Below are positions 8,508-18,723 of a DNA stretch of 64,000 nt, in pieces (the stretch's first letter is position 1; each line of letters opens with the position of its first letter). The stretch covers positions 2,943,497 through 3,007,496 of the forward strand of contig NZ_SODP01000001.1 of NCBI RefSeq assembly GCF_004365355.1, written 5' to 3'. The notes beneath the pieces were generated by a model. The model was not told where the DNA came from. It was given only the letters and a program-made list of their open reading frames with translations, and made no database searches. The position numbers and the translations under genes were made by a program. This DNA is from Kribbella pratensis (lineage in GTDB: Bacteria > Actinomycetota > Actinomycetes > Propionibacteriales > Kribbellaceae).

Positions 8508-9535
8508 GGCAAGCTCCTGTTGATGGCCCGGATCAGGCCGGGGCCGCGGTAGATCAGGCCGGTGTAGACCTGCACCAGGCTGGCGCCGGCGTCGAACAGG
8601 CGGGCGGCGTCGGACGGTTCGACGATCCCTCCTACCCCGATGATCGGCAACGCTCCCCCGGTCTCGTTGTGAATGTGGGCGACGGTCTTCGCCGCGATCT
8701 CCGCAAGGGGGCGCCCGGACAGGCCCCCGGTCTCGCGAGCCAACGGATGATCCGAGACGCCCGCCCGATCGATGGTGGTGTTGGTGGCGATGATTCCGGC
8801 CACGTGTCCGTCGGTGCAGACCTGGAGCAGCTCGTCGATCGCGGACGTCGTCAGGTCGGGTGCGATCTTCACCAGGATCGGCTTCGGATCGAGCCCGGCA
8901 ACGGTCAGCGAAGTGGCCTCGGCGCGCAGAGCGGCGAGTAGTTCGCGCAGGTGGCCGGCGTCCTGCAGCGAGCGCAGGCCGGGCGTGTTCGGTGAGGAGA
9001 CGTTCACGGCGAAGTAGTCGGCGTACCGGTAGAGGCGGCGCAGGGACGTCACGTAGTCCTCGACGGCGTCCTCGAGCGGGGTGATCTTCGACTTGCCGAT
9101 CGAGATGCCGAGCGGGTAGCCGAGTTCGCCGTACGCCGCGAGTCGGTCCGCGAGCGCTTCGGAGCCGAGGTTGTTGAAGCCCATGCGGTTGATGACAGCC
9201 TCGTTCTCGACCAACCGGAACAACCGGGGCTTCTCGTTACCCGGTTGCGGATGCGCGGTGACGGTGCCGACCTCGACGAAGCCGAAACCGACCGCGGGCC
9301 ACGCCCGCAGTGCGATCCCGTTCTTGTCCATCCCGGCAGCCAGCCCGACCGGTGACGGGAACGTCAGGCCGAAGACCGAACGCGGTGACGCCGACCTGAA
9401 CATCCGGGCTCCGAGCGCAGGGCCGCCGGGGATGCGCCCCACCAGGCGCATCCCCTTCAGCGTCTGCTCGTGGGCGACCTCCGCGTCACCGCGACCCAGC
9501 CGGTACAGGACCGGTCGGACAACTCTCCTATACAC
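8504..9535 (-). CDS. pyrD: Dihydroorotate dehydrogenase (quinone), class 2
   Basis: Oxidises dihydroorotate to orotate with FMN, passing electrons to membrane quinone. The 343-residue protein has the N-terminal helical membrane-binding extension of class 2 enzymes ([20 protein letters not shown]), the FMN site [12 protein letters not shown], the conserved [20 protein letters not shown] with the catalytic serine region, and IIGVGGI near the end. GTG start at 9535, overlapping the carB stop by 8 bp; its own stop overlaps the first pyrF start by 4 bp. Seventh gene of the pyr operon. Confidence 0.96.
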   Translation of the reverse strand: MYRRVVRPVLYRLGRGDAEVAHEQTLKGMRLVGRIPGGPALGARMFRSASPRSVFGLTFPSPVGLAAGMDKNGIALRAWPAVGFGFVEVGTVTAHPQPGNEKPRLFRLVENEAVINRMGFNNLGSEALADRLAAYGELGYPLGISIGKSKITPLEDAVEDYVTSLRRLYRYADYFAVNVSSPNTPGLRSLQDAGHLRELLAALRAEATSLTVAGLDPKPILVKIAPDLTTSAIDELLQVCTDGHVAGIIATNTTIDRAGVSDHPLARETGGLSGRPLAEIAAKTVAHIHNETGGALPIIGVGGIVEPSDAARLFDAGASLVQVYTGLIYRGPGLIRAINRSLP

Positions 9536-12500
9536 CGTGGATCCTCGGCACCCAGTCCTGGAGCGACCGTACGCCGATGTCGCCGGCGCGCTGGGCCTCG
9601 ATGCCTTGCACAGCGGCTGCCAGGCCCTGGACCGTGGTGATGCATGGGATGTTGCGTGCTACTGCGGCGCTGCGGATCTCGTAGCCGTCGAGGCGCGGCG
9701 AACCGCCCTGCGTGATACCGATCGGGGTGTTGACGATCAGGTTGAGCTCGCCGTCCTGGACCATCTGGACGATCGTCGGCTCGCCGTTCGGGCCGGGGCC
9801 CTGACTGCTCTTGCGGACGGTGACCGCCTCGACGCCGTTGCGCCGCAGTACGTCGGCCGTGCCTTCGGTCGCGTAGATCTGGAAGCCGAGATCCGCCAGC
9901 CGCTTGACCGGGAAGATCATGTGCCGCTTGTCCCGGTTCGCGACCGAGACGAACACCTTGCCGTCGATCGGCAGCGGCTGCGAGGCCCCCGCCTGCGACT
10001 TCGCGAACGCCGTACCGAAGGTGTCGTCGATACCCATCACCTCGCCGGTGGACTTCATCTCCGGGCCGAGCACGGTGTCGACCGACGAGCCGTCGATGGT
10101 CCGGAACCGGTTGAACGGCATCACGGCTTCCTTCACCGCGATCGGCGTCGTCGGCGGCAGCGTGCCGCCGTCACCGGTTGCCGGCAGCAACCCTTCGCCC
10201 CGCAGCTCGGCGATCGTTGCCCCGAGCATCACCCGGGCGGCGGCCTTCGCCAGCGGTGTCGCGGTCGCCTTCGACACGAACGGCACCGTCCGCGATGCCC
10301 GTGGGTTCGCCTCCAGCACATACAGCACATCGCCGGCGAGGGCGTACTGGATGTTGATCAGCCCGCGGACACCGACCCCGCGCGCGATCGCTTCGGTGGA
10401 CGTCCGGAGCTTCTCGATATCCGCGTTCCCGAGCGTGATCGGCGGCAGCGCACAAGACGAGTCGCCCGAGTGGACGCCGGCCTCCTCGATGTGCTCCATC
10501 ACGCCGCCGAGGAAGAGCTCCTCGCCGTCGAACAGCCCGTCGACGTCGATCTCGACCGCGTCGTCGAGGAACCGGTCGATCAGCACCGGGTGCTCGAACG
10601 CCTCGCCGCCGCCCAGCCGCTCGAGCGCGGCCGACAACTCGGCCGAGCTGTAGACGATCTCCATCCCACGTCCGCCCAGCACGTACGACGGCCGCACGAG
10701 CACCGGGAACCCGATCTCCTCGGCCACCGCCTGCGCCTCGTCCGCGGACAGCGCCGTACCGTGCTTCGGCGCCGGCAGCTGGGCCTCCGCGAGCACCTTG
10801 CCGAACGCGCCCCGCTCCTCGGCCAGGTGAATGGCCTCCGGCGACGTCCCGACGATCGGTACGCCGGCGTCCGCGAGCCGCTGCGCCAACCCGAGCGGCG
10901 TCTGGCCGCCGAGCTGCACGATCACGCCGGCCACCGGGCCGGCCTGCATCTCGGCGTACACGATCTCGAGCACGTCCTCGCAAGTGAGTGGCTCGAAGTA
11001 CAGCCGGTCGGAGGTGTCGTAGTCGGTCGAGACCGTCTCCGGGTTGCAGTTGACCATCACCGTGCAGTACCCGGCCTCGCGCAGGGCCATCGACGCGTGC
11101 ACGCAGGAGTAGTCGAACTCGATGCCCTGCCCGATCCGGTTCGGCCCCGAGCCCAGGATGAGCACAGCCGACTCGGTCCGCGGCGCGACCTCGGACTCCT
11201 CGTCGTACGACGAGTAGTGGTACGGCGTCTCGGCCTTGAACTCGGCCGCACAGGTGTCGACCGTCTTGTAGACCGGCCGGATCCCGAGCGCCTGCCGTAC
11301 GCCGCGGACGACGTCCTCGGTCAGCCCACGGATCTCGGCCAGCTGCAGGTCCGAGAACCCGTGCCGCTTGGCCAGCTTGATGACCTCGGGCGTGAGCCGC
11401 GGCGCAGCCGCCACCTGCAGCGCGGTCTCGTGCAGCAGGTACAGCTGGTCCACGAACCACGGGTCGATCTTGGTCGCGTCGAAGATCTTCTCGGGAGTCG
11501 CACCCGCGCGGATCGCGTCCATGATGATCCGCAGCCGGCCGTCCTGCGGTGTCTTGATCTTTTCCAGCAGCGGCTCCAGGTCGCCGGCCGGATGCCCGGC
11601 CCAGGAGAATCGGGCCTCCGGCTTCTCCAGCGACCGCAGCGCCTTCTGCAGCGCCTCGGTGAAGTTGCGGCCGATCGCCATCGCCTCGCCGACGCTCTTC
11701 ATGTGCGTGGTCAGCGTGGCGTCCGCGGCCGGGAACTTCTCGAACGCGAACCGCGGCACCTTCACCACCACGTAGTCCAGCGTCGGCTCGAAGCTGGCCG
11801 GCGTCTGCTTGGTGATGTCGTTCGGGATCTCGTCCAGCGTGTAGCCGATGGCAACCTTCGCGGCGATCTTCGCGATCGGGAAGCCGGTCGCCTTCGACGC
11901 CAGCGCGGACGAGCGCGAGACCCGGGGGTTCATCTCGATCACGATCAGCCGGCCGTCGGCCGGGTTGACCGCAAACTGGATGTTGCAGCCGCCGGTGTCG
12001 ACTCCGACCTCGCGAATGATGCCGATGGCAAGGTCCCGCATGACCTGGTACTCGCGGTCGGTCAGCGTCATCGCGGGCGCGACCGTGACCGAGTCGCCGG
12101 TGTGCACGCCCATCGGGTCGAGGTTCTCGATCGAGCAGATGATCACGACGTTGTCGGCCTTGTCGCGCATCACCTCCAGCTCGTACTCCTTCCAGCCGAG
12201 GATCGACTCCTCGATCAGGACCTCGGTGGTCGGCGACGCGTGCAGTCCGGCGCCGGCGATCCGGCGCAGGTCGGCCTCGTCGTACGCCATCCCCGAGCCG
12301 ACGCCGCCCATCGTGAACGACGGCCGCACGACCAGCGGGTACCCGAGCTGGTCCGCGGCGCCCATCACGTCGTCCAGCGTGTGGCAGATCACCGACCGGG
12401 CCACCGACGCGCCGAGCTTCTCGACGATGTGCTTGAACGACTCGCGGTTCTCACCCCGCTGGATCGCGTCGACGGACGCGCCGATCAGCTCCACGCCGTA

Positions 12501-12830
12501 CTTCTCGAGCACGCCGTTCTCGTGCAGGGCGATCGCCGCGTTCAGCGCGGTCTGGCCGCCGAGGGTGGCGAGCAGCGCGTTCGGGCGCTCCTTCTCGATC
12601 ACCTTCTCGACGAACTCCGGCGTGATCGGCTCGACGTACGTGGCGTCGGCGAACTCCGGGTCCGTCATGATCGTGGCCGGGTTGGAGTTCACCAGCACGA
12701 CGCGGAAGCCCTCTTCGCGCAGGACCCGGCAGGCCTGCGTGCCGGAGTAGTCGAACTCGCAGGCCTGACCGATCACGATCGGGCCGGAGCCGATCACCAG
12801 GACCGACTCGATATCTGTCCGCCGCGGCAT
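9528..12830 (-). CDS. carB: Carbamoyl phosphate synthase large subunit
   Basis: Makes carbamoyl phosphate from ammonia, bicarbonate and two ATP, using ammonia tunnelled from CarA. At 1100 residues it is full length. Both ATP-grasp halves are visible. The first starts [20 protein letters not shown] and includes [20 protein letters not shown]. The second includes [20 protein letters not shown] and [20 protein letters not shown]. The C-terminal MGS-like regulatory domain ([20 protein letters not shown]) binds allosteric effectors such as UMP in relatives. ATG at 12830 overlaps the carA stop by one base. A long open frame on the other strand is a coding shadow. Confidence 0.98.
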   Translation of the reverse strand: MPRRTDIESVLVIGSGPIVIGQACEFDYSGTQACRVLREEGFRVVLVNSNPATIMTDPEFADATYVEPITPEFVEKVIEKERPNALLATLGGQTALNAAIALHENGVLEKYGVELIGASVDAIQRGENRESFKHIVEKLGASVARSVICHTLDDVMGAADQLGYPLVVRPSFTMGGVGSGMAYDEADLRRIAGAGLHASPTTEVLIEESILGWKEYELEVMRDKADNVVIICSIENLDPMGVHTGDSVTVAPAMTLTDREYQVMRDLAIGIIREVGVDTGGCNIQFAVNPADGRLIVIEMNPRVSRSSALASKATGFPIAKIAAKVAIGYTLDEIPNDITKQTPASFEPTLDYVVVKVPRFAFEKFPAADATLTTHMKSVGEAMAIGRNFTEALQKALRSLEKPEARFSWAGHPAGDLEPLLEKIKTPQDGRLRIIMDAIRAGATPEKIFDATKIDPWFVDQLYLLHETALQVAAAPRLTPEVIKLAKRHGFSDLQLAEIRGLTEDVVRGVRQALGIRPVYKTVDTCAAEFKAETPYHYSSYDEESEVAPRTESAVLILGSGPNRIGQGIEFDYSCVHASMALREAGYCTVMVNCNPETVSTDYDTSDRLYFEPLTCEDVLEIVYAEMQAGPVAGVIVQLGGQTPLGLAQRLADAGVPIVGTSPEAIHLAEERGAFGKVLAEAQLPAPKHGTALSADEAQAVAEEIGFPVLVRPSYVLGGRGMEIVYSSAELSAALERLGGGEAFEHPVLIDRFLDDAVEIDVDGLFDGEELFLGGVMEHIEEAGVHSGDSSCALPPITLGNADIEKLRTSTEAIARGVGVRGLINIQYALAGDVLYVLEANPRASRTVPFVSKATATPLAKAAARVMLGATIAELRGEGLLPATGDGGTLPPTTPIAVKEAVMPFNRFRTIDGSSVDTVLGPEMKSTGEVMGIDDTFGTAFAKSQAGASQPLPIDGKVFVSVANRDKRHMIFPVKRLADLGFQIYATEGTADVLRRNGVEAVTVRKSSQGPGPNGEPTIVQMVQDGELNLIVNTPIGITQGGSPRLDGYEIRSAAVARNIPCITTVQGLAAAVQGIEAQRAGDIGVRSLQDWVPRIHGV

Positions 12831-13951
12831 CAGTTCCGCCCTTCCATCAGCTCGATGAACCGGTCGAACAGGTAGGCGGAGTCGTGGGGACCCGCCGCTG
12901 CCTCCGGGTGGTACTGCACGGAGAACGCCAGCACGCGGCCGTCCTTGCCGGTGAGCCGCAATCCTTCGACCACGTTGTCGTTCAGCGACACATGGCTGAC
13001 CTCGGCTGTGCCGTACGGCGTCTCGACCATTGAATCGATCGGCGCGTCGACCGCGAAGCCGTGGTTCTGCGCGGTGATCTCCACCTTGCCGGTCGCCCGG
13101 TCGAGCACCGGCTGGTTGATCCCGCGGTGCCCGTACTTCAGCTTGAAGGTCCCCAGCCCCAGCGCCCGGCCGAACACCTGGTTGCCGAAGCAGATCCCGA
13201 AGTACGGCTTGTTCTGCTCGAGCAACTGCTTCAGCAGCGTGGTCGGGTGCTCGGTCGTCTCCGGGTCGCCCGGCCCGTTGCTCATGAAAATGCCGTCCGG
13301 GTTGACCGCGAGTACTTCGTCCAGCGAGGCGGTGGCGGGCATCACGTGGACCTCGATGCCGCGCTCGGCCATCCGCTTCGGCGTCATCGACTTGATCCCG
13401 AGGTCGAGCGCGACCACGGTGAACCGCTTCTCGCCCTCGGCCGGTACGACGTACGTCTCGGGGGTGGTGACCTCGTCGGCGAGGTCCGCGCCGGCCATCG
13501 GCGGCTGCTGCAGAACCTTCGCCAGCAGGGCAGCCGGATCCAGGATCTCGGTGGAGATCCCCGCCCGCATCGCGCCGCGCTCACGCAGGTGCCGGGTCAA
13601 CGCACGGGTGTCGATACCGGAGATCCCGACGATCCCCTGGCTCTTCAGCTGGTCGTCCAGGGACCGCTTGGCGCGCCAGTTGGACGGGACGCGGGCCGGG
13701 TCGCGGACGACGTACCCGGCGACCCAGATCCGCTGCGACTCGTCGTCCTCGTCGTTCACACCGGTGTTGCCGATGTGCGGCGCGGTCTGGGTGACGATCT
13801 GCCGGTGGTACGACGGGTCGGTCAGCGTCTCCTGGTAACCGGTCATCCCGGTGGTGAACACCGCCTCGCCGTACGTCTCGCCGGTCGCCCCGTACGACGT
13901 GCCGGCGAACGACCGGCCGTCCTCGAGGACCAGGAGTGCGGGCTGGCTCAT
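12830..13951 (-). CDS. carA: Carbamoyl phosphate synthase small (glutaminase) subunit
   Basis: Hydrolyses glutamine to deliver ammonia to CarB. The 373-residue protein has the N-terminal CarA domain ([37 protein letters not shown]) and a class I glutamine amidotransferase domain. In the latter the nucleophile Cys is in [17 protein letters not shown] and the His-Glu pair in [14 protein letters not shown]. Its start overlaps the upstream PH-like gene by 4 bp and its stop overlaps carB by 1 bp, so subunits are probably made at matched rates. Confidence 0.97.
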   Translation of the reverse strand: MSQPALLVLEDGRSFAGTSYGATGETYGEAVFTTGMTGYQETLTDPSYHRQIVTQTAPHIGNTGVNDEDDESQRIWVAGYVVRDPARVPSNWRAKRSLDDQLKSQGIVGISGIDTRALTRHLRERGAMRAGISTEILDPAALLAKVLQQPPMAGADLADEVTTPETYVVPAEGEKRFTVVALDLGIKSMTPKRMAERGIEVHVMPATASLDEVLAVNPDGIFMSNGPGDPETTEHPTTLLKQLLEQNKPYFGICFGNQVFGRALGLGTFKLKYGHRGINQPVLDRATGKVEITAQNHGFAVDAPIDSMVETPYGTAEVSHVSLNDNVVEGLRLTGKDGRVLAFSVQYHPEAAAGPHDSAYLFDRFIELMEGRN

Positions 13952-14442
13952 CTTTGCTCGGCTCCGATCAGTGTTGCGATGGATTCGGTCAGGGCGGCGG
14001 TATCGGCCTTGCGACGCGGGCGGAACCCGGTGTCGAGCTCGCGGCCGTCGTGCGTCCAGGTGACCACGACCAGGCCGGACTTCTCCGCGGTCACCTTGCC
14101 GGCGATCCCGCGGTCGGTCCGTACGCCGGTCACGTGGTCCGCGGGGATGAACACATCCGTCGCGCCCTGCCGGTGGAAGATCAGGCCGGCCTCACTGACG
14201 GCCAGGTCCGCGATGCTGCGGACGCCCAGTTCGTGCACGGCGATCCGGTCCATCCAGTCGCCGGCGCTCGTGGTTGCGACGTACACGCCCTCGACGCCGC
14301 GGGTCTTGTCCTCCCCCGGCACCGTGGGCAGCGGCGCCAGGTCGGACTGCCGGGACTGGCGGTTCCGCCAGCCCCGGTACATGCCGAAGTAGCCCGCTGC
14401 CAGCACCAGCAGCGTGCCGAGAATGCCTAGGAAGCTCTTCAC
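13948..14442 (-). CDS. Membrane-anchored PH-like protein of the pyr operon
   Basis: A 164-residue protein with one N-terminal membrane segment ([19 protein letters not shown]) followed by a cytosolic region with a beta-rich core ([40 protein letters not shown]). Actinobacterial pyr operons often carry such a gene between pyrC and carA, annotated as a transporter or PH-like protein; its function is not established. It overlaps pyrC and carA by 4 bp each, so its product is tied to pyrimidine enzyme production. A scaffold or regulator for the pathway at the membrane is only a guess. Confidence 0.75.
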   Translation of the reverse strand: MKSFLGILGTLLVLAAGYFGMYRGWRNRQSRQSDLAPLPTVPGEDKTRGVEGVYVATTSAGDWMDRIAVHELGVRSIADLAVSEAGLIFHRQGATDVFIPADHVTGVRTDRGIAGKVTAEKSGLVVVTWTHDGRELDTGFRPRRKADTAALTESIATLIGAEQR

Positions 14443-15731
14443 CGAGTCAGCTCACCGTCGAGCACGACCGGCACACCGCGGAGGAACGTCGCGACCACCT
14501 TGCCCGGCAGCGTCATCCCCTCGAACGGCGTGTTCCGCGACAGCGACACCGACTCGTCCGGTACGACGGTCCGCTCGACCCTGGGGTCGTACAGCACGAC
14601 GTTCGCGGGCGCACCGGTCTCGAGCGGCCGGCCGTGGTCGGAGATCTGACCGATCGAGGCCGGGCGGTAGCTCATCCGGTCGGCCACCTCGGCCCAGGTC
14701 AGCAGCTTGGTGTCGATCATCGAGTGCTGTACGACGCTGAGCGCCGTCTCTAGGCCGGTCATGCCGAATGCGGCCGCGCTCCACTCGCAGTCCTTGTCCT
14801 CCACCGGGTGGGGCGCGTGGTCGGTGGCGACGATGTCGATCGTGCCGTCGGCCAGACCCTCGCGGACCGCCTCGACGTCGTCCTTGGTGCGCAGCGGCGG
14901 GTTCACCTTGTAGACGGGGTTGTAGGAGGCCGCGAGGTCCTCGGTCAGCAGCAGGTGGTGCGGCGTGACCTCGGCGGTGACCTCCAGCCCGCGGCGCTTG
15001 GCGGCGCGGACGATCTCCACCGAACCTCTGGTCGACAGGTGGCAGATGTGCAGCTTCGACCCGACATGGGCGTTGAGCAGGATGTCGCGGGCGATGATCG
15101 CCTCCTCGGCGACACTCGGCCAGCCGGTCAGTCCGAGTACTCCGGACAGCGCGCCCTCGTTCATCTGCGCGCCCTGGGTCAGCCGTGGCTCCTGGGCGTG
15201 CTGGGCGATCACGCCATCGAACGCCTTCACGTACTCGAGCGCACGCCGCATCAGCGCCGCATCCCAGACACAGTCGCCGTCGTCGGAGAAGACCCGGACG
15301 CGAGCAGCCGAGTCCGCCATGGCACCGAGCTCGGCGAGCTGCATGCCCTTCCGGCCGACGGTGACCGCGCCGATCGGGAACACGTCCGCGTACCCGGCGT
15401 CGCGGCCGAGGCGCCAGACCTGCTCGACGACGCCCGCGGTGTCGGCGACCGGGTCGGTGTTGGCCATCGCGAACACCGCGGTGAAGCCGCCCTTGGCCGC
15501 CGCCCGCGTGCCGGTCAGCACGGTCTCGGCGTCCTCGCGGCCGGGCTCGCGCAGGTGCGTGTGCAGGTCGACCAGACCCGGCAGGGCGATCAGGCCCTGC
15601 GCGTCGACGGTCGTCGTACCCGCGGGGGTTTCGAGGTTGGTGCCGACAGCAACGATCTCGCCGTTGTCGATCAGCAGATCCGCCACCTCACCGCCGACGA
15701 CGCTTGCTCCGGTGATCAGGTATGCGGTCAT
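14439..15731 (-). CDS. pyrC: Dihydroorotase (class I)
   Basis: Cyclises carbamoyl aspartate to dihydroorotate, a zinc amidohydrolase of the cytosol. The metal-binding signature [10 protein letters not shown] and later His residues ([25 protein letters not shown]) are intact, as is the catalytic Asp in IVATDHAPH. Length 430 matches class I enzymes, which often associate with PyrB. It overlaps pyrB and the PH-like gene by 4 bp each. Confidence 0.97.
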   Translation of the reverse strand: MTAYLITGASVVGGEVADLLIDNGEIVAVGTNLETPAGTTTVDAQGLIALPGLVDLHTHLREPGREDAETVLTGTRAAAKGGFTAVFAMANTDPVADTAGVVEQVWRLGRDAGYADVFPIGAVTVGRKGMQLAELGAMADSAARVRVFSDDGDCVWDAALMRRALEYVKAFDGVIAQHAQEPRLTQGAQMNEGALSGVLGLTGWPSVAEEAIIARDILLNAHVGSKLHICHLSTRGSVEIVRAAKRRGLEVTAEVTPHHLLLTEDLAASYNPVYKVNPPLRTKDDVEAVREGLADGTIDIVATDHAPHPVEDKDCEWSAAAFGMTGLETALSVVQHSMIDTKLLTWAEVADRMSYRPASIGQISDHGRPLETGAPANVVLYDPRVERTVVPDESVSLSRNTPFEGMTLPGKVVATFLRGVPVVLDGELTR

Positions 15732-16663
15732 GCGGTCTGCTCCTCTTCGTTACTACCTGACAACAGCAGATAAAGGACGGCCATGCGGATGGCCACGCCG
15801 TTCGTGACCTGCTCGACGATCACCGAGCGGGTGGAGTCGGCGACCTCGGCGCTGATCTCCATCCCGCGGTTCATCGGGCCAGGGTGCAGCACGATCGCCT
15901 CGTCCGGCAGCTGCGCCATCCGGTATTTGTCGAGGCCGTACCGCCGCGTGTATTCGCGGGCACTCGGGAAGAACGCGTCGTTCATCCGCTCCCGCTGCAC
16001 CCGCAGCATCATCACCGCGTCGGTCTTCGCCAGCGCGCCGTCCAGGTCGTACGACGTCGCGCACGGCCAGCTCGTCATGTTGACGGGCAGCAGTGTCGGC
16101 GGCGCGACCACGGTCACCTCGGCGCCGAGCGTCGAGAGCAGCAGCACGTTCGACCGCGCGACCCGCGAGTGCAGTACGTCGCCGACGATCGTGATCCGGC
16201 GGCCGTCCAGCGAGCCGAGATGGCGGCGCATCGTGAACGCGTCGAGCAGCGCCTGGGTCGGGTGCTCGTGGGTGCCGTCACCGGCGTTCACCACCGAGCC
16301 GGTCATCCAGCCGGACTTCGCCAGCAGATGCGGCGCTCCGGAGGAGCCGTGCCGGCAGACCACGCCGTCCGCGCCCATCGCCTGCAGCGTCAGCGCGGTG
16401 TCCTTCAGGCTCTCGCCCTTGCTCACGCTCGAGCCCTTGGCGGAGAAGTTGATCACATCCGCCGACAGCCGCTTGGCGGCCGCCTCGAACGAGATCCGGG
16501 TCCGGGTCGAGTCCTCGAAGAACAGGTTGACCACGGTCCGCCCGCGCAGCGCGGGCAGCTTCTTGATCGGGCGGTCGGCCAGCGACCGCATCTCCTCGGC
16601 GGTGTCGAGGATCAGATTGGCCTCGTCGCGGCTCAGGTCGCCGGCACTCAGCAGATGCTTCAT
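15728..16663 (-). CDS. pyrB: Aspartate carbamoyltransferase catalytic subunit
   Basis: Joins carbamoyl phosphate to aspartate, the committed step of pyrimidine synthesis. The carbamoyl phosphate loop [19 protein letters not shown] and the [17 protein letters not shown] motif are intact in 311 residues. No pyrI-type regulatory subunit is present, as expected outside enterobacteria. It shares one base with the pyrR stop and overlaps pyrC by 4 bp. Confidence 0.97.
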   Translation of the reverse strand: MKHLLSAGDLSRDEANLILDTAEEMRSLADRPIKKLPALRGRTVVNLFFEDSTRTRISFEAAAKRLSADVINFSAKGSSVSKGESLKDTALTLQAMGADGVVCRHGSSGAPHLLAKSGWMTGSVVNAGDGTHEHPTQALLDAFTMRRHLGSLDGRRITIVGDVLHSRVARSNVLLLSTLGAEVTVVAPPTLLPVNMTSWPCATSYDLDGALAKTDAVMMLRVQRERMNDAFFPSAREYTRRYGLDKYRMAQLPDEAIVLHPGPMNRGMEISAEVADSTRSVIVEQVTNGVAIRMAVLYLLLSGSNEEEQTA

Positions 16664-17259
16664 CAGCCCTTCGCCCCCTTGTCTGCGATCAGTACGGCGT
16701 CTTCCCCGTCGTACTCGGTGAGGTGCACCGTGACCCGCTCCACCAGCGAGGTGGGCAGGTTCTTGCCGACGTAGTCGGCGCGGATCGGCAATTCGCGGTG
16801 GCCCCGGTCGACCAGGACCGCGAGCTGGACCGCGCGCGGGCGGCCGATGTCGCCGAGCGCGTCGAGGGCCGCGCGGATCGTGCGGCCGGAGAACAGCACG
16901 TCGTCGACGAGGACGACGACCTTGCCGTCGATCCCGTCCGCGGGGATGTCGGTGTGTTCCAGGCCGCGGGGCGGCTTGAGGCCGATGTCGTCGCGGTACA
17001 TGGTCACATCGAGTGACCCTGTGGGCACGCTCTGCCCTTCAACCGCCTGGATCCGGGCGGACACGCGCTGAGCGAGCGCGACACCGCGGGTGGGGATGCC
17101 GAGCAGGACGACCGGGTCGGCGCCGCGGTTCCGCTCGAGAATCTCGTGGGCGATCCGGGTCAGTGCCCGGGAAATGTCGGAAGCGTCGAGAACCTCGCGA
17201 CCACTGTGTTGCGGCGGCTGCGTGAACTCGGGTTGCTCTGCACTCTGGGCAGGGCTCAT
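16663..17259 (-). CDS. pyrR: PyrR, pyrimidine operon RNA-binding regulator / uracil phosphoribosyltransferase
   Basis: A 198-residue PyrR that binds pyr mRNA when UMP is abundant and may retain weak uracil phosphoribosyltransferase activity. The PRPP-binding loop [20 protein letters not shown] is present. The N-terminal ~25 residues are a variable extension before [20 protein letters not shown]. First gene of the operon. The ATG at 17259 is preceded by AAAGGAGG, which is part of a PyrR-binding stem-loop (separate entry), so PyrR probably represses its own translation and that of the coupled genes. Confidence 0.96.
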   Translation of the reverse strand: MSPAQSAEQPEFTQPPQHSGREVLDASDISRALTRIAHEILERNRGADPVVLLGIPTRGVALAQRVSARIQAVEGQSVPTGSLDVTMYRDDIGLKPPRGLEHTDIPADGIDGKVVVLVDDVLFSGRTIRAALDALGDIGRPRAVQLAVLVDRGHRELPIRADYVGKNLPTSLVERVTVHLTEYDGEDAVLIADKGAKG

Positions 17260-17269
17260 CGCTACCGTT

Positions 17270-17306
17270 CCTCCTTTCCCGCCTCTCTGGACGGGTCTTT
17301 AAAGGA
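17270..17306 (-). promoter_or_regulatory. PyrR-binding RNA loop masking the pyrR ribosome-binding site
   Basis: Read on the minus strand, UCCUUU (17306-17301) is followed by AAAGA, CCCG, UCCAGAGAGG, CGGG and AAAGGA (17277-17272). CCCG/CGGG and CC/GG form an upper stem; UCCUUU pairs fully with AAAGGA, which is the Shine-Dalgarno sequence of pyrR. The loop contains UCCAGAGAGGC, matching all 11 positions of the core UCCNGNGAGGY of the known PyrR-binding loop. A purine-rich bulge on the 5' side is also a feature of known loops. This fits PyrR-dependent translational repression as described in mycobacteria. Confidence 0.8.
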
Positions 17307-17348
17307 CGTTCGGACCGCTTGACATGGTATCGGATGTGACACGCCGTC

Positions 17349-17378
17349 TTGACGCTGGCCTCACACCCAGAATATTGT
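17349..17378 (+). promoter_or_regulatory. Candidate bldD promoter
   Basis: TTGACG at 17349-17354 and TATTGT at 17373-17378 are separated by 18 bases, a plausible housekeeping sigma promoter. Transcription would begin near 17385, leaving an 80-base leader to bldD. The BldD box overlaps the -10 element and start point. Confidence 0.5.
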
Positions 17379-17390
17379 TACTCTGTGTAA
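17378..17390. promoter_or_regulatory. BldD box (autoregulatory operator)
   Basis: TTACTCTGTGTAA fits every position of the BldD-box pattern TnACnCwGnGTnA and is a pseudo-palindrome (TTAC/GTAA). It lies 74 bases upstream of the bldD start and covers the predicted transcription start. BldD is known to repress its own gene in Streptomyces. The site also lies about 120 bp upstream of the divergent pyrR. Confidence 0.75.
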
Positions 17391-17464
17391 TCGAGGGGGG
17401 TTTCACCTTTCGGGCCGTACCCTGCGGGCCGGACAAGACGAAACTAGTCGGAGGGAAGACCAGC

Positions 17465-17980
17465 GTGCCTAGCGAATACGCGAAGACACTGGGTGGCAAG
17501 CTACGCGCCATCCGCCAGCAGCAAGGACTGTCGCTGCATGGTGTGGAAGAGAAGTCCAAGGGTCGCTGGAAGGCGGTCGTCGTCGGCTCTTACGAGCGCG
17601 GCGATCGAGCCGTCACGGTCCAGAAGCTCGCGGAGCTCGCCGATTTCTACGGCGTGCCCATCCGTGAACTGCTCCCTGGTTCCGCCAGCGCGGCCGCAGC
17701 TGCAGCCGCTCCGCCCCGGTTGATCCTCGACCTGGAGGCTCTGCAACACCTCGACGCGAGCGAGGCGGGTCCGCTGACGCGGTATGCCGCCACGATCCAG
17801 GCTCAGCGTGGGGACTACAACGGAAAGGTGCTGTCGATCCGGCAGGACGACATGCGGACGCTCGCCGTGATCTACGACGAGTCGCCGACGACGCTGACCG
17901 AGCGATTCATCTCCTGGGGCGTGCTGAACCCGGAGGCGAAGGGCGAGGTCGAGGAATCGTCCGAGGCAGCCGGCGCCTGA
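17465..17980 (+). CDS. bldD: BldD, c-di-GMP-responsive developmental master regulator
   Basis: A 171-residue transcription factor that in Streptomyces represses development genes when dimerised by cyclic di-GMP. The N-terminal helix-turn-helix is VPSEYAKTLGGKLRAIRQQQ onward (residues 1-70). The C-terminal domain carries RGD (115-117) and RQDD (126-129) separated by exactly 8 residues, the RGD-X8-RQDD signature that binds c-di-GMP. The start is GTG at 17465 with GGAGGG 9 bases upstream; open frame further up is non-coding leader. Divergent from pyrR and followed by nusB and efp on the other strand, as in Streptomyces. Confidence 0.95.
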   Translation: MPSEYAKTLGGKLRAIRQQQGLSLHGVEEKSKGRWKAVVVGSYERGDRAVTVQKLAELADFYGVPIRELLPGSASAAAAAAAPPRLILDLEALQHLDASEAGPLTRYAATIQAQRGDYNGKVLSIRQDDMRTLAVIYDESPTTLTERFISWGVLNPEAKGEVEESSEAAGA

Positions 17981-18012
17981 CGCCCAGCGTCAATCGCTGT
18001 GCCTGATCGCAG
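17978..18012 (+). terminator. Possible hairpins after bldD
   Basis: TGACGC (17978-17983, including the bldD stop) and GCGTCA (17987-17992) form a perfect 6-bp repeat with a 3-base loop. Shortly after, GTGCCT and AGGCAC form a second one. Neither has a U-tract. The rest of the 297-bp gap to nusB (17981-18277) shows no gene; a repeated GCCGGCCGA(A/G)TCT motif occurs near 18250-18275. Confidence 0.3.
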
Positions 18013-18277
18013 ATGAAGGCACTAGACGGTCGGGGCTTGTAGCAGCTGGCCCGCGGCCGCCCGCCTTCTCCATCTGACCCAACAGAGCAGGACGAGCAAC
18101 ACCACGCAGTACAAGCGGCAGGTACCACCTCACCGGCCGCGCACGGGGACGCATCGGCGGCCCGGGACCGTACCGAGACGGTCACCGGGCCAGACACACA
18201 GAGGAACTCGGAGAGGGCTCGCCCCCCTCGTTCCTCGAATCTCTGCGCCGGCCGAGTCTGTCAGCCGGCCGAATCTC

Positions 18278-18688
18278 TCAGACGCCCAGTGTGGGCTTCA
18301 GCTGCAGCAGTCTCGCCAGCAGCCCGTTCACGAAGACCGGCGACTCGTCCGTCGACAGATCGCGCGCCAGCGCGACCGCCTCGCTCACCGCCACCACGTC
18401 CGGGACCTGGTCGTCGAACAGCAGCTCGTAGGCACCGATCCGGAGGATGTTGCGGTCCACGGCCGGCATCCGGTCCAGCGTCCAGCCCACCGAGTGGGTC
18501 TCGAGCAGGTCGTCGATCTGCTCGATGTGCTTCGCGACACCTTCGACCAGCGCCACAGTGAACTCGTTCACCGGCGGGTCGTTGTCGGCCACCCGGTCGG
18601 CCAGGGTGCCGCCGACCGGCAGCCCCCTGACCTCGGACTCGAACAGCACGTCCAGTGCGCGCTTGCGGGCCTTGCTACGGGCAGACAT
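18278..18688 (-). CDS. nusB: Transcription antitermination factor NusB
   Basis: A 136-residue all-helical protein that with NusE (S10) binds boxA RNA and supports antitermination of rRNA transcription. Recognisable family features are the N-terminal ARSKARKRALDVLFESEVRG and the C-terminal VAVSEAVALARDLSTDESPVFVNGLLA. It lies 35 bp after efp on the same strand, forming the common efp-nusB pair. Confidence 0.95.
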   Translation of the reverse strand: MSARSKARKRALDVLFESEVRGLPVGGTLADRVADNDPPVNEFTVALVEGVAKHIEQIDDLLETHSVGWTLDRMPAVDRNILRIGAYELLFDDQVPDVVAVSEAVALARDLSTDESPVFVNGLLARLLQLKPTLGV

Positions 18689-18723
18689 GTTCTGTTGTCA
18701 GCTCTCTCAGGTGTGTCAGGGCC

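Noticed and set aside
9171..12875. A very long plus-strand open frame opposite carB
   Set aside because: It is an Arg/Asp/His-rich shadow of carB in high-GC sequence; the minus strand encodes a complete, recognisable enzyme.
17907..18197. Small minus-strand protein after bldD
   Set aside because: Overlaps the bldD coding end, Cys/Arg/Pro-rich, no ribosome-binding site or conserved pattern.
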